From Pelagophyceae sp. CCMP2097 (taxonomy: Eukaryota; Sar; Pelagophyceae), in contig MU657190.1 in the NCBI GenBank assembly GCA_026770575.1, forward strand, positions 346,134 through 387,287: a stretch of 41,154 bases of DNA. Reading direction: 5' to 3'. The notes beneath the pieces were generated by a model. The model ran no database searches. It was not told the DNA's origin and saw only the letters and a program-made list of their open reading frames with translations. The position numbers and the translations under genes were made by a program. This document shows, in pieces, positions 20,456-30,217 of this stretch (positions are counted from its first letter, which is position 1; the number at the start of each line of letters is the position of its first letter).

Positions 20456-20923
20456 GGTATGGGAGGACGATGGCGACTTGCCCGTTGCGCCGCGCCGCAG
20501 CCACGCCGCCACTTTGCATCCCGGTGCGATCGAGCCGCTCGGGGGCATTGAGGTGACGGCGGTGCGACGCCGCAAATCTGACCCGCAAAATGCAGTGTCC
20601 TGCTTGTAGTCCGGGCTGTAGGACTGGCGTGCCGGGCCCCTCTGGGATCTGCATGCGCCACTAGGAGACGGACCCGAATCCCAAACGGGACAGGCAGACC
20701 CGCTATAATGACCGCGTCGGCTCGACTGGAAGCCACTCTTCGAAAAAAACAGCTCACTGTCGAATTCGCCTAACAGAAATCGCCAAATTTAACTATTTTT
20801 AGCGCGTGCGTTCTTGCCGCCCCATCCAGTCGTACTAGTTGCCGCCTCGGAGACCAGCGCGTGAAGAAGAAACTTCCCAAACCGCGAAAAATCAAAAACC
20901 ACTAAAGGAAGCAAGGAAAGGTC

Positions 20924-20982
20924 GTACAACTTGGACAGTCGCGATCGGGCACGGTGCCCCATCACGACTGTCCAAGTTGTAC
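20924..20982. repeat. Perfect 18-bp inverted repeat (hairpin)
   Basis: gtacaacttggacagtcg at 20924-20941 is exactly complementary to 20965-20982. The 23-nt spacer holds a second small palindrome (gggca / tgccc). Could be the centre of a MITE or a structured RNA; flanking sequence pairs only weakly. Confidence 0.8.
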
Positions 20983-22166
20983 GCACTGTCCTTGGCGCCT
21001 TTATCGACTTTTAATTTGGGTACTGAGGGTTTAGACTTGATTAACTACTAAATTAAGAAGCTTTCGCAAAGACTCGCCAAAATAAGGGTAGTTCATGAAA
21101 AGCCAACAAGCGCCTCCAGGGCGTCTCGTGGTGGTGATTGGCGTGGCGCCACTCATCATTCAAGGGCAAAAAAAAGTTAAATAATTTCCGGTGATAATCT
21201 AATTCGACAGTGGCTGAGGAAACTTGACCCTTTTTAGAAATGTACACCATAATTAAGCCAATGGGCTCAGGCCAACCAGCGATTTTCTCCAATCCTCATT
21301 CTAAGGCGATCGCATACTCGATTCGTGGTCTCCGCCCCAAGATACCCCGGCGTACGAAGCAGCGCCCCCAAACTCGGACTTCGTGTACTCTCAATAAGGT
21401 TGGATTTTAATTTCGGTTGGCAACCAAAAATTTAGAAATTAGCATCCGACGATAAACTAACTCGACGCCGCCGCAACGTCGGCCTCTCGAATGCGTCGCG
21501 GCCTCGGTGGAGTGCAGTAAGAAGTCGAGAGGAGACGTCGACGTTCTGGTCGGCGGGCATGAAATTGCTCACTTTTCGTTTCGCCGAACTGGACGTTTCA
21601 CAGTGATCAACTCACGTTCAAGTTGTGTGGCCCACGTCGCCCAAACGATACAATTGTACGACGGACTCGTGACATCCGAATCCGTAAAGTCGAACCGCCG
21701 CGGCGGACCGCCCATGCGGCGCTAGCGCGCCCAAAAGGCCGAAGATGGCGCGCAGCCGCGTCGGCGAGATCGAGACGCGAGAGACGTGCACCCACGCAGC
21801 GGAAGAGGAGACAGTCGGAGAGCCGCGCCCCGGCGGCGCCCCAACGGCCGCGCCCGCCGCGTTGGCGCCGGCCGCGCGCTGCGTGGGCGCCGGTTTCGCG
21901 CTGCGTGGGCGCCGGCCGCGGTGGCCAAAGCACCACGCTGCTGTGGGTTTCCATGCCGGACGCGCCTTTGTAGGGGTGCGGTTCCTCCGGCGGTCTCGGC
22001 CGCAAGTCCCAACCGCCGCCGCCGCCGCCGCGCAAACTCTCCGCGTTGGACGAGCGCGTCCTCGCCGCGCTGCGCCAGAGGCGCGCCGCCCACCGAGGCG
22101 CGTGTTTTGCGGCGTTGCATTTGCAACAGACGCCAGTTTGCAACAGACGCCCAACGACCAGGATCG

Positions 22167-23322
22167 ATGACCATGAACAAGATCCTCCTCAAGATGACAG
22201 ACGTCCACGCCGGCTTCGCGGTGCGGAGCGGAGCGAGTCGGAGGGGCAGCGCTGTGCCGGAGACCCTCTGGCGACGCACGCTGGAACGACACCTTTTCAG
22301 GCCATCCGCCGGACGTTTGAAGCCATCGACGTCGACGGTAGCGGGGAGATTGACACTTTGGAGTTCGAGGCGGCGGTGACGTGCCTCCAGATCAAAGTGC
22401 CGAACGGTGCGTTTACTCCCTCTCCTTCCCAGTCCCTCGATCTCCGCCCCTTAGGCATGGACGCTTCCTCGCTCTTCCACGCCTCGGACCTGACGCAGGA
22501 CGGCAAACTGGGCTTTAAGGAGTTTCTTATCGCGTCAGTCTTGTCTTGTTTATGAGGCTTTGGTGGACGCACCCACGCAATCGCTCACCCCCGCCTTTTT
22601 TTCGAAATAGGTCCATGCTGTGCCACCTGCTGGCGGCGGACGCGTCTTCTTCGCAGGTGTGCATGGCGGAGAATTTGCCTGTGAAGGAGCAGTCGTCGCC
22701 GGTGCCCTCTCCGGGAAGCACGCACCATTCGTCGCCGATGCCTTCGCCCGGAGGCACGCCCGGAACACCGAAGCGGAGCACCGTCGTCCCGCACGGGGAC
22801 GAGGACGAGCGTCGGGCCGCGGACGCGGCGGCGGCGGCGGTGGCGAAAAAAGCATTTTTGGCGTCGAAGAAGCATTTTTCAGCATCTGCCTTTGCAAAGG
22901 CCGCCACAGTCGTCGCAGACGCCTGGATCGTCTGTAAGTGCGCCGTCGTTGTTTTGAGGGGGTTCTTCATATTCGATTCCGAGGTGACTTGGATATGGAC
23001 GGCTTCATCACTAGGTGACTTGGATATGGACGGCTTTATCACGAAATCCGAGCTCCGCCAGGCCTTGGGCGGCGGCGCCACACCCCAAGACGCCGCAAAA
23101 GGACAGTCCAGCAAAAACGGCGCAGACGTCGACGGTGCGGCGTGCGCGGAAACGAGAGACGCGGAAAGGCCAAAAACGCCTCCACCGCAAACCCTAGGCC
23201 TGGCGCTGCTTCGGACTCGGTTCGACGAGATGGATTTCGACCGGTCGGGGCTCATCAGCTGCCAGGAATTCTTTTATGCATTCAACTCGTGGCTCGATGA
23301 CCCGGACGAGGAAGACGAATAA
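22167..23322 (+). CDS. Four-EF-hand calcium-binding protein
   Basis: Five exons (22167-22220, 22301-22406, 22455-22533, 22611-22933, 23015-23322) join in frame to 289 residues. The EF-hand loops are D28-E39 (DVDGSGEIDTLE), D65-E76 (DLTQDGKLGFKE), D189-E200 (DLDMDGFITKSE) and D261-E272 (DFDRSGLISCQE), all with the Ca2+ ligand pattern and invariant Gly. The arrangement is calmodulin-like, but a Pro/Ser/Ala-rich insert of about 108 residues separates EF2 from EF3 and another of about 50 separates EF3 from EF4. No kinase domain is seen, so it is a sensor or buffer rather than a CDPK, unless upstream exons were missed. Donors are GTGCGG, GTGCGT, GTCAGT and GTAAGT. Intron 4 is 81 bp without stops, so retained transcripts would stay in frame. 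Confidence 0.88.
22982..23043 (+). repeat. 31-bp tandem duplication at a splice acceptor
   Basis: Two copies of aggtgacttggatatggacgg plus cttyatcac, starting at 22982 and 23013, one inside intron 4 and one across the start of exon 5 of the EF-hand gene. Each provides an AG|GT acceptor. Using the first leads to TGA after CDLDMDGFITR; using the second gives the full protein. Confidence 0.9.
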
Positions 23323-24096
23323 CAGTCGGCTCGACGACCCGGACCAAGACGAGTGACACCCGGAAGAAGACGAGTCAAGGCGAAGAAGACGAGCAACACA
23401 CCGGCGCAGCGAGGCGGCGAAGGACGCGGCACGCGAGCGCGACGCGCCTCCCTTTCGCGGCCGCCGAGCCCGCCGTGCTGTTGATAACTTTGTGATGGAG
23501 GCTTGCCTTTTGCTTCGGAGCAGACGCCTCTCGCTTCGGATCCGACGGCCGAGGCCGCTTTGAAAGCGGCGAGCGAGGCGACTCGCATCGAGGCCGCAGT
23601 GGCGCTCAGTGGCCGCGCGCCGTAGGGCGAGGAGTCCCCGGCACCTCCGACTCAATCAGATGCGGAGCCCTTTCGGGATGTTCCAGCTTTGCGGATCATC
23701 AGCCTCGACGCGGGCGCATCACGACGGGACGTCGCCCAGCCATCTGATTCGTTGAGCGAAGCTCGGCGGTGTTTCATGTCTTCGCGCGACTCAGAGGTGC
23801 CAAAGAGGTGCACTTCGCGCGTCTCTGCAATCTCGAAAGTGCACCTCGACGAGGCCGGCGCGCTCCTTGCGGCGCCCGCCGGGATGCACCCAAGGAAGTC
23901 GCCGCAGGCCGCGGTAGACGGCGCCCATCTCACGGAGAACCCCACGCGAGCATCCGCCCGAATTCAATGCTAATACAAGACGCGACGTACGCGTCGCGCC
24001 TCCATTCGGAGCGTCGCGTCGCTGCGGCGGGTTCTCTGCCCTCGGCCCGAGGGGCCTCGGAGCCCCGGGCGCTCCCCCCGGGTCCGCTCGGGTGGC
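23323..24096. other. Intergenic, no recognised gene
   Basis: Just after the EF-hand stop, 23332-23356 repeats the codons for its C-terminus (ctcgacgacccggacc then gacgagtga), a diverged duplicate of the gene's last codons. The rest shows no gene. A small inverted repeat around gaggtgcacttcgcg / gaaagtgcacctcga lies near 23806-23848. Confidence 0.5.
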
Positions 24097-25262
24097 ATGC
24101 CAGCCGCCACCGGGCGGCGCGCCCGGTCGCGCGCCGGCGCTGCTGCGCTCGCGCTCCGTGTGTTTGAGCAGCGCGACCTGCTAACGCCCATCCTGCGNNN
24201 NNNNNNNNNNNNNNNNNNNNNNNNNNNNNNNNNNNNNNNNNNNNNNNNNNNNNNNNNNNNNNNNNNNNNNNNNNNNNNNNNNNNNNNNNNNNNNNNNNNN
24301 NNNNNNNNNNNNNNNNNNNNNNNNNNNNNNNNNNNNNNNNNNNNNNNNNNNNNNNNNNNNNNNNNNNNNNNNNNNNNNNNNNNNNNNNNNNNNNNNNNNN
24401 NNNNNNNNNNNNNNNNNNNNNNNNNNNNNNNNNNNNNNNNNNNNNNNNNNNNNNNNNNNNNNNNNNNNNNNNNNNNNNNNNNNNNNNNNNNNNNNNNNNN
24501 NNNNNNNNNNNNNNNNNNNNNNNNNNNNNNNNNNNNNNNNNNNNNNNNNNNNNNNNNNNNNNNNNNNNNNNNNNNNNNNNNNNNNNNNNNNNNNNNNNNN
24601 NGACGGCGCGGCTCTGGGACGCCGAAACGGGCGCGCAGCTGATGACGCTCGAGGGGCACACCGACTTCGTCTGGAACTGCGCGTTCTCGCCCGACGGCAC
24701 GCGCATCGTGACGGCGAGCAACGACGGCACGGCACGAGTCTGGGACGCCGAGACGGGCGCGCTGCTCGTGACGTTCGAGGGGCACACCGACATCGTCGAG
24801 AGCTGCGCTTTCTCGCCCGACGGCAAGCGCATCGTGACGGCGAGCTACGACAAGACTGCGCGGATCTGGGACGCCGAGACGGGCGCGCTGCTGCTGACGC
24901 TCGAAGGGCACACCGGCCGCATCTTGAGCTGCGCGTTCTCGCCCGACGGCACGCGCATCGTGACGGCGAGCGTCGACGAGACGGCGCTGGTCTGGGACGC
25001 CGAGACGGGCGCGCAGCTGATGACGCTCGAGGGGCACACCTATGGCGTCGTGAGCTGCGCGTTCTCGTCCGACAGCAGGCGCATCGTGACGGCGAGCTAC
25101 GACAAGACGGCGCGGCTATGGGACGCCGCGACGGGCGCGCTGTGGAAGACGCTCGAGGGCCACACCGGCACCGTCTGGAGCTGCGCCTTCTCACCCGACG
25201 GCGAACGCGTCGCGACGGCGAGCAGCGACGGGACGGCGCGGCTCTGGAACGTCGCGCTCTAA
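24097..25262 (+). CDS. WD40 beta-propeller protein, gene interrupted by N gap
   Basis: The right part (24602-25262) encodes the end of one and five complete WD40 repeats of exactly 42 residues each, e.g. LEGHTDFVWNCAFSPDGTRI ... TASNDGTARVWDAETGA, ending LWNVAL and TAA. The left part (24097-24197) encodes an N-terminus ending FEQRDLLTPIL that matches LELRDVLALILR of the paralogue at 26911-27825. The gap 24198-24601 lies between, so linking the two is an inference and the frame across it is unknown. If its length is right, one to two more repeats fit, giving about seven blades. WD40 propellers are interaction platforms; the near-identity of repeats (SPDG, VTAS, DAETG) points to recent internal duplication. 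The ATG at 24097 is the likely start but unproven. Confidence 0.75.
24198..24601. other. Assembly gap (404 N)
   Basis: Unsequenced run inside the WD40 gene. Repeats of 126 bp with high identity flank it on the right, a usual cause of assembly failure. The true length may differ from 404. Confidence 0.95.
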
Positions 25263-25912
25263 CGCCGGGCACGCCTCGGCGGGGCATGCCGGCCCCTGGA
25301 GGCCACCAGTCGAGTTTCTGGTCGCTCGAGCCTCTGACCCCAGCCTGATTCCAATTGTAAAGAACCTGAATCTTCCTCGACGGCGGGACTGTCGTTTTGG
25401 TCGTCGAGCAGGGGCGCCCTCCGACGGCGGCCGTGGTGAGCGCGGGCCTCGCATCTTCGGGCAGCCCGGTCGTTTGCTGAGGCGCCTCTCTCAAGATCAA
25501 GGGCCACCTCTGCCTGTATGTTCTTCAGCGCCTCTGAGACGGAGGACACTCGTCTGCGCGACGAGGTAACCTTCCCTGCGGAGCACTCACACTCGCTTGA
25601 CATCCAACGTCGACCACAAAGAGGGGTCCTCCTTGGCACCCTCGCCTCGTGTGCCCGGCGGCGGTCTCGGGAGGACGCGCGCTGATCCCCACCGATGGCT
25701 CCGATTCAAGGACTGTGGATCATTCTTCAGTGAGGACGGCCAAGGAGCGTCCCGTCGATGCAGCTCCCTCGACGAGAGCCGCCGCGGCTACGAGGCTCCA
25801 GCCCAGTTGGGGACGGGCTCTGCGCTCGCCGGCGGGCTCTGCGCCCTCGGCGTTCCTTTGGAGACGATGGGTCCGTGCGATAGGGTTTTAAGATGGGTTT
25901 CTATTAGGAATC
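25263..25912. other. Intergenic between WD40 gene and HAD hydrolase
   Basis: The two genes converge here. A minus-strand frame at 25259-25639 includes a plausible helical segment (SVSEALKNIQAEVALDLERG), but there is no family motif or splice context, so it is not called as a gene. Confidence 0.45.
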
Positions 25913-26741
25913 CTACACGGGTTCAATCGTCGAAGGCAGCACGAAGTTCGACCGCGCGAGGTCTGGTAGCTCCTCGAGCGACTCGACGACGAAGGTCGGC
26001 GCGGTGAGCGCTTTGCCGCTCGATTCTTCGAAGTGCCGGCGGCCTACGTAGAAGCGTCGGCCTTCAAACGCGGACACCTTGCGAGAACGCGGACCCCCAT
26101 CGAGACGATCTCCTGTTGTCCCTATAGGGAGACGCACCCGAGTCGACGAGGACGGTGTGCGCGCCTGCGGCAGTTCCGAACGCGACGTCGTTGGACAGGG
26201 AATCACCAACCATCAAAACCTCCGACACGTCACACCCCCACCTCCTTGAAATCAGCAGCAGCGCCGCCGGGTCCGGCTTGGGGGCCAGGTATTCCTGGAA
26301 GCCGTTTGAAATGCCGTCCCTGGAGATGGTTAAAGAGAAGGGCGGGAGGTCTTGCCAACACCGATCTTCAAACGTCTTCACTGTCGCCGAAGAGTTCCTG
26401 GTCACCATCGCGAAGCGCACGCCCGCGCCCGAAAGGAACTTGACCGCGGCGGCAGCGCCAGTCGTGAGTTGGAGAGATGATGCAGCAGCGGCCTCCATTT
26501 CGTCGATGACAGCGCGGGCCTCCGACGCGCGCGCCGGCTCCATTAAAGCAATCTCCGCCAGCAAGTCGAGGTTCGCGGACACGCCGCAGCGCGCATACAT
26601 GGACCGGAAGTCGAGGTTGGGTACGGTCAAGGTGCCGTCCATGTCAAACACCACACCTCTTAAGACAGTATTCGCCGGGACGCTCGCCAGACGCCGAACC
26701 CCGCGGCCGAGGCCGCGGGCCCGCGACGCCGTTGGCCACAT
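25913..26741 (-). CDS. HAD-superfamily hydrolase (phosphatase)
   Basis: Two exons (26741-26138, 26043-25913) give 244 residues; the donor is GTGCGT and the acceptor ctacgtag, phase 1. All four HAD motifs are visible: motif I DMDGT (residues 33-37, nucleophile Asp33 and acid/base Asp35), motif II Thr114 in VTRNS, motif III Lys155 in KPDP, motif IV GDSLSND (179-185). This is a subfamily I HAD fold with a small helical cap between motifs I and II, typical of phosphoglycolate-phosphatase-like enzymes that remove phosphate from small metabolites. The substrate cannot be told. The start chosen gives an Arg-rich, acid-poor N-terminus (MWPTASRARGLGRGVRRLAS) that may be an organelle-targeting peptide. 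The frame is open to 26912. It is head-to-head with the WD40 paralogue, possibly sharing a promoter. Confidence 0.88.
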
Positions 26742-26910
26742 GCGCGAGAATAGGCCGAAGCGGGGGCGCCGCGCCGGCGCAAGGGAGTTGCCACTGAGTG
26801 CCAGTGACGATCCAAACCTCGCTGAAATGTTTGGACGACATATTATCTCTCTTCCTATCGAGTCGCTCTCCGCGCGGCGCCCGCGGCCGCCCGGGCGCTC
26901 CGGTGCGCGC

Positions 26911-27825
26911 ATGGACGCCCCGCGGCCCGCCAGGCGCTTCCAGCCGCAAGCGCCGCGCCGGTCGTGCTCGCGGTGCTCGAACTGCGCGACGTGCTCGCGC
27001 TCATCCTGCGCCTGGCGGCGTCACCGAACGCGCTCCTCGTATCCACGCGAGTCGCGCGCAACGCGCGGGCCGTGGCGCCGGCCGTGCGCAGGCTCGTCTG
27101 GCAGGACCTCATCGTCAAGAGCACGGCCATCTTCAAGGGGCACACCGACCAAGTTGAATGCTGCGCGTTCTCGCCCGACGGCAAGCGCATCGCGACGGCG
27201 AGCCGCGACGGGACGGCGCGGCTGTGGGACGCCGAGACGGGCGCGCTGCAGGCGACGCTTGAGGAGCACCTCAACCTCGTCATGTGCTGCGCGTTCTCGC
27301 CCGACGGCAAGTGCATCGTGACGGCGAGCTACGACAAGACTGCGCGGGTCTGGGACGCCGAGACGGGCGCGCTGCTGCTGACGCTCGAAAGGCACACCGA
27401 TGGCGAGCCTCGACAAGACGGCGCGACTCTGGGACGCCGAGACGGGCGCGCTGCAGACGACGCTCGAGGGGCACTTCAGCGGCCTTTCTTGCTGCACGTT
27501 CTCGCCCAACGGCGACCAGATCGTGACGGCGAGCTTTGATGGGACTGCGCTGCTCTGGGACGCCGAGACAGGCGGGCTGCAGGAGACGCTCGAGGGGCAC
27601 ACCCATGCCGTCTTGTGCTGCGCGTTCTCGCTCGACGGCGAGCGCATCGTCACAGGGAGCTACGACACGATGGCGCTGCTCTGGGACGCCGAGTCGGGCG
27701 CGGTGCTGTCGAGACTCGAGCGGCATACCGCTGGCGTCTGGAGCTGCGCGTTCTCGCCCGACGGCATGCGCGTCGTGACGGCGAGCTACGACTGGACAGC
27801 GCGGCTCTGGGTCGTCGCACTCTAA
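26911..27825 (+). pseudogene. WD40 paralogue with a deletion frameshift
   Basis: Paralogue of the gene at 24097-25262. An N-terminal helical segment (VLAVLELRDVLALILRLAAS) leads into six WD40 repeats of the same 42-residue type, ending TARLWVVAL and TAA. Repeats 1-2 are in one frame (to about 27396), the rest in another. At the junction, LERHTDG is followed directly by the ASLDKTARLW part, so about 44-46 bp were lost between two GGCG words, breaking the frame. The first ATG (26911) is also out of frame with the helical segment. As sequenced it makes either a two-repeat or a four-repeat fragment. A collapsed repeat in the assembly is an alternative explanation. Confidence 0.75.
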
Positions 27826-27904
27826 CGCATCGTTGTGCGAGTCAGAGGCCAGGATGGCGCTTCTGCGGTAAAGGGCGTTGATTTCAGGCCCTCTCAGGCT
27901 GTTG

Positions 27905-27957
27905 CATGTAATGTAATGTAATAGGAATCACAGGATGTCCAGTCCCGGAGGACCTTC
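27905..27957. repeat. Dispersed repeat, copy B
   Basis: Near-identical to 20402-20455 (tgtaatgtaatgtaata, then aatcacaggatgtccagtcc and cggaggacctt). Here too a minus-strand frame ends in GPPGLDIL within it. Confidence 0.8.
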
Positions 27958-29240
27958 TCCTGGCCTAGTCAGCATGAAAGAACGTGGACCGGGCGGCGGG
28001 CCTCGAGCCGCGCGGCGGGGTCGTCGGAGAGCGCCGCCCGCGCCGGGGCGGCCGGGGCTGGCGACGGGGGTTCCGCTCTGGGCGCGCGCCGTTCCGAGCC
28101 GGTATGCCCTTCCGAGCGGCATGCCGTTCCGAGCAGCACGCATCCGAGTCCGGTTGGACGGGCCGCCGCTGCAGCGTCGAGACCGGCCGCGCGCCGGCGA
28201 GCGCTCGATGCTGCATGTTGCGACGCCTCGCAGCGCGTTGGAGGTCCACCACTCCGGGTCCGCTTCTTCTTGCCACCGCAGCGCCTCCTTGGCCAGGTCC
28301 TTGAGGCTCCGTTTGCAGTCGTGGATGAACGCCTCGAGGTTCATTTCGCCCGGCAGCTTCACGCGTCGGTCGAGCCGCGGCGCGTCCGCCACGACTGCCC
28401 GAAGCCGCCACCGACGGCTGCGCGGTGGCCATACGCGGAGAGCTGCTCGTCGCCACAGCCGCTTCCGACTGCTGCCGGACCGCGCCTCGCCACCGTCGAC
28501 TGTTGCTGCACCGTCGGCGCAGCGGCCGGCAGAAGCCTCGAGGAGCTTTGGCGGCGTCGAGCAGCGCCGCGTACTCGGACGTGAGGTGCACCGGTCTCGA
28601 GCGCCAGCGCCAGGCTCGGCTGCGTCTCGGCGGTCTCGTCGCGCGACGCAAGTTTCCGTCGTGGGCGCCGCCGTCGTCGTCAGACTCTCTCGAGGATCCT
28701 TTTCAAACGCGCAGATACGATGGCGTTTGACTGTGCATCCCGCGTCGCGACGTCGGCTAGCGTCAGCGAGGCCAGCGGCCTGCATGGAAAATCTCGTTGA
28801 CGTTACAACCATGACCGTTCCGTCAAACATACGTTCCAACACGGTCAACCTCGACGCGTCGTCGGACCGGCCGTGGCGCATCGGCTGCGCGTCGCCGAGC
28901 AGCATGGCGTCGAGCAGCATGGCGTCCGGCGGCGCGGCCTCCAGCTTCTTCTTCTCTCAATGCCGCTTCTTCTTGACCGCCTTGCGCCGTTCCGCTTCGA
29001 CTCGCTGCGCGAAGGGCGCCACCTTCCACGCGTTCTGCCGGAACCCGAAACGTGGCGCCCATGAAGCCGGTCCAGTCGAAGCGGCCGCAGAAGCACGGAG
29101 CGAGCCATCGACTGTCTTCGTCAGTTCCGGGACCCGGAGACAGATGGGCTCTTGCGCCTGGTTCAGCGCGAGCCAGGCGCCGCTCGGGATGTCCTTCGTC
29201 GCGACCGGGAAGACGCGCTGCACGCCGTCAATCTCCAACC
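27928..29240 (-). pseudogene. Decayed coding region, family unknown
   Basis: One minus-strand frame is open from 29238 to 27928 except for a single TGA at 28957-28959. Parts look protein-like: VFPVATKDIPSGAWLALNQA, then LRVPELTKTVDG, RMFDGTVMVV, and MNLEAFIHDCKRSLKDLAKE followed by ALRWQEEADPEWW. Between them are long Arg/Ala runs, and a better segment appears in another frame (VHLTSEYAALLDAAKA near 28570), which suggests frameshifts. The low-coordinate end merges into dispersed repeat B, so it may be the 3' part of an old retroelement. The protein family is not recognised, and an intron-containing host gene is possible. Confidence 0.4.
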
Positions 29241-30022
29241 TGCAAGGGCTGTGAGCGGGTTGAGCAGGGAGTCATTGTAGGTTTCCAAGGAGATTGTCGT
29301 CGGACACGGAGCGCGTGCCACTCGAGCATCCTACGGCAAACCGAGTCAATGTGCAGCAAAACGTTGGAGGATGGAAGACAGAGCATCGTCAGCGGCATGG
29401 AGGCCCTTACGTGTTCGGGTGCGTGCGTTGTTCGTAACACCAGCGAGCCCGATGCGCGATGCGTCGATGCGCGTCTTCTCGAGCCAGACCGTGGCGACGC
29501 TTCGGGTTTTCCAAGCAGAAATCGCCGACACGGGCCAGTCCCGAGCCGGCGCCAGAAGTCGCCGAGCCCAAGTCGGCGTGCTCACAGCTCGGCGTGCTGC
29601 CCGTGATGGCGTCGTCCTAGAATCCTGTTGTGACGGCTCGCTCGAAAACGACGGCTCGCTCGGAAAAGTACGTCCCCGGTTTTCGGAGGGAGCATTCTTA
29701 GGTGCATCGCGCGAATGTGCACAGACGCGACGACGCCGACGTCCGAAGCGGCCCGTTTGAGCGGCGTCGCTCCCAATGGCGCCGAAGTCGACCAAGTCGA
29801 CGAAGATTCGAAAATCCTCCGTCTGCAGAGAAGGGACCACGGAGCCCGTCCCAACGGGTTTGCGCTCCTTCGTCTCTTCCGGGCGCTCTTGCGGCGCGCC
29901 TCCGTGCGGCGCGACGCCCCTGGCGACGGGCCTGCGCGTCGGCCATCGAGCGGTATGCTGCTCCTCGGTGGGTATTGGATGCTCCCGGTCCGGGCCACAA
30001 TTCTGGCCCGTATGCGCATTGA
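29241..30022. other. Spacer left of the hAT element
   Basis: Minus-strand frames here (29346-29840) include a plausible piece (VWLEKTRIDASRIGLAGVTN), perhaps more of the decayed sequence to the left, but no motif can be named. Nothing else is seen. Confidence 0.35.
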
Positions 30023-30042
30023 CAGGGCAGCAAAAGGGTCCA

Positions 30043-30175
30043 CGGGTCCGGGTCCGGGTCTTCGAGTCGGCCCAGACCCGGACCCGGACCCGCCGTGGGC
30101 GAGGCCGGACCCGAGACCCGGACCCGCAAAGACCCGGACCCTAACCCGAGGCAAAAAAAAAACACCGGACCCGGA
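30043..30175. repeat. Subterminal gacccg array, left
   Basis: About fifteen copies of gacccg/cgggtc, partly tandem and in both orientations, inside the left terminal repeat of the hAT element. Its inner end has a homopolymer gcaaaaaaaaaac. It resembles a telomeric array in spacing but switches orientation. Confidence 0.85.
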
Positions 30176-30217
30176 TCGCTAAATTAAAGTCTCAATTAAA
30201 TCCTTCTTATTGAGTTT

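Larger units (their letters stand above)
19859..22166. other. Gene-poor region with scattered repeats
   Basis: A 2.3-kb region before the EF-hand gene. It contains one copy of a dispersed repeat (20402-20455), a perfect hairpin (20924-20982), AT-rich stretches (20750-21470) and GC-rich simple repeats near 21860-21920 (gcgctgcgtgggcgccgg twice) and 22122-22151 (gtttgcaacagacgcc twice). Open frames here are short or composition-driven. An upstream exon of the EF-hand gene could lie near 21745-22160, but no phase-consistent one was found. Confidence 0.5.

Noticed and set aside
21618..22160. Upstream kinase or coding exons of the EF-hand gene
   Set aside because: Frames here are Arg/Ala-rich with simple repeats and no kinase motif; no phase-consistent splice join was found.
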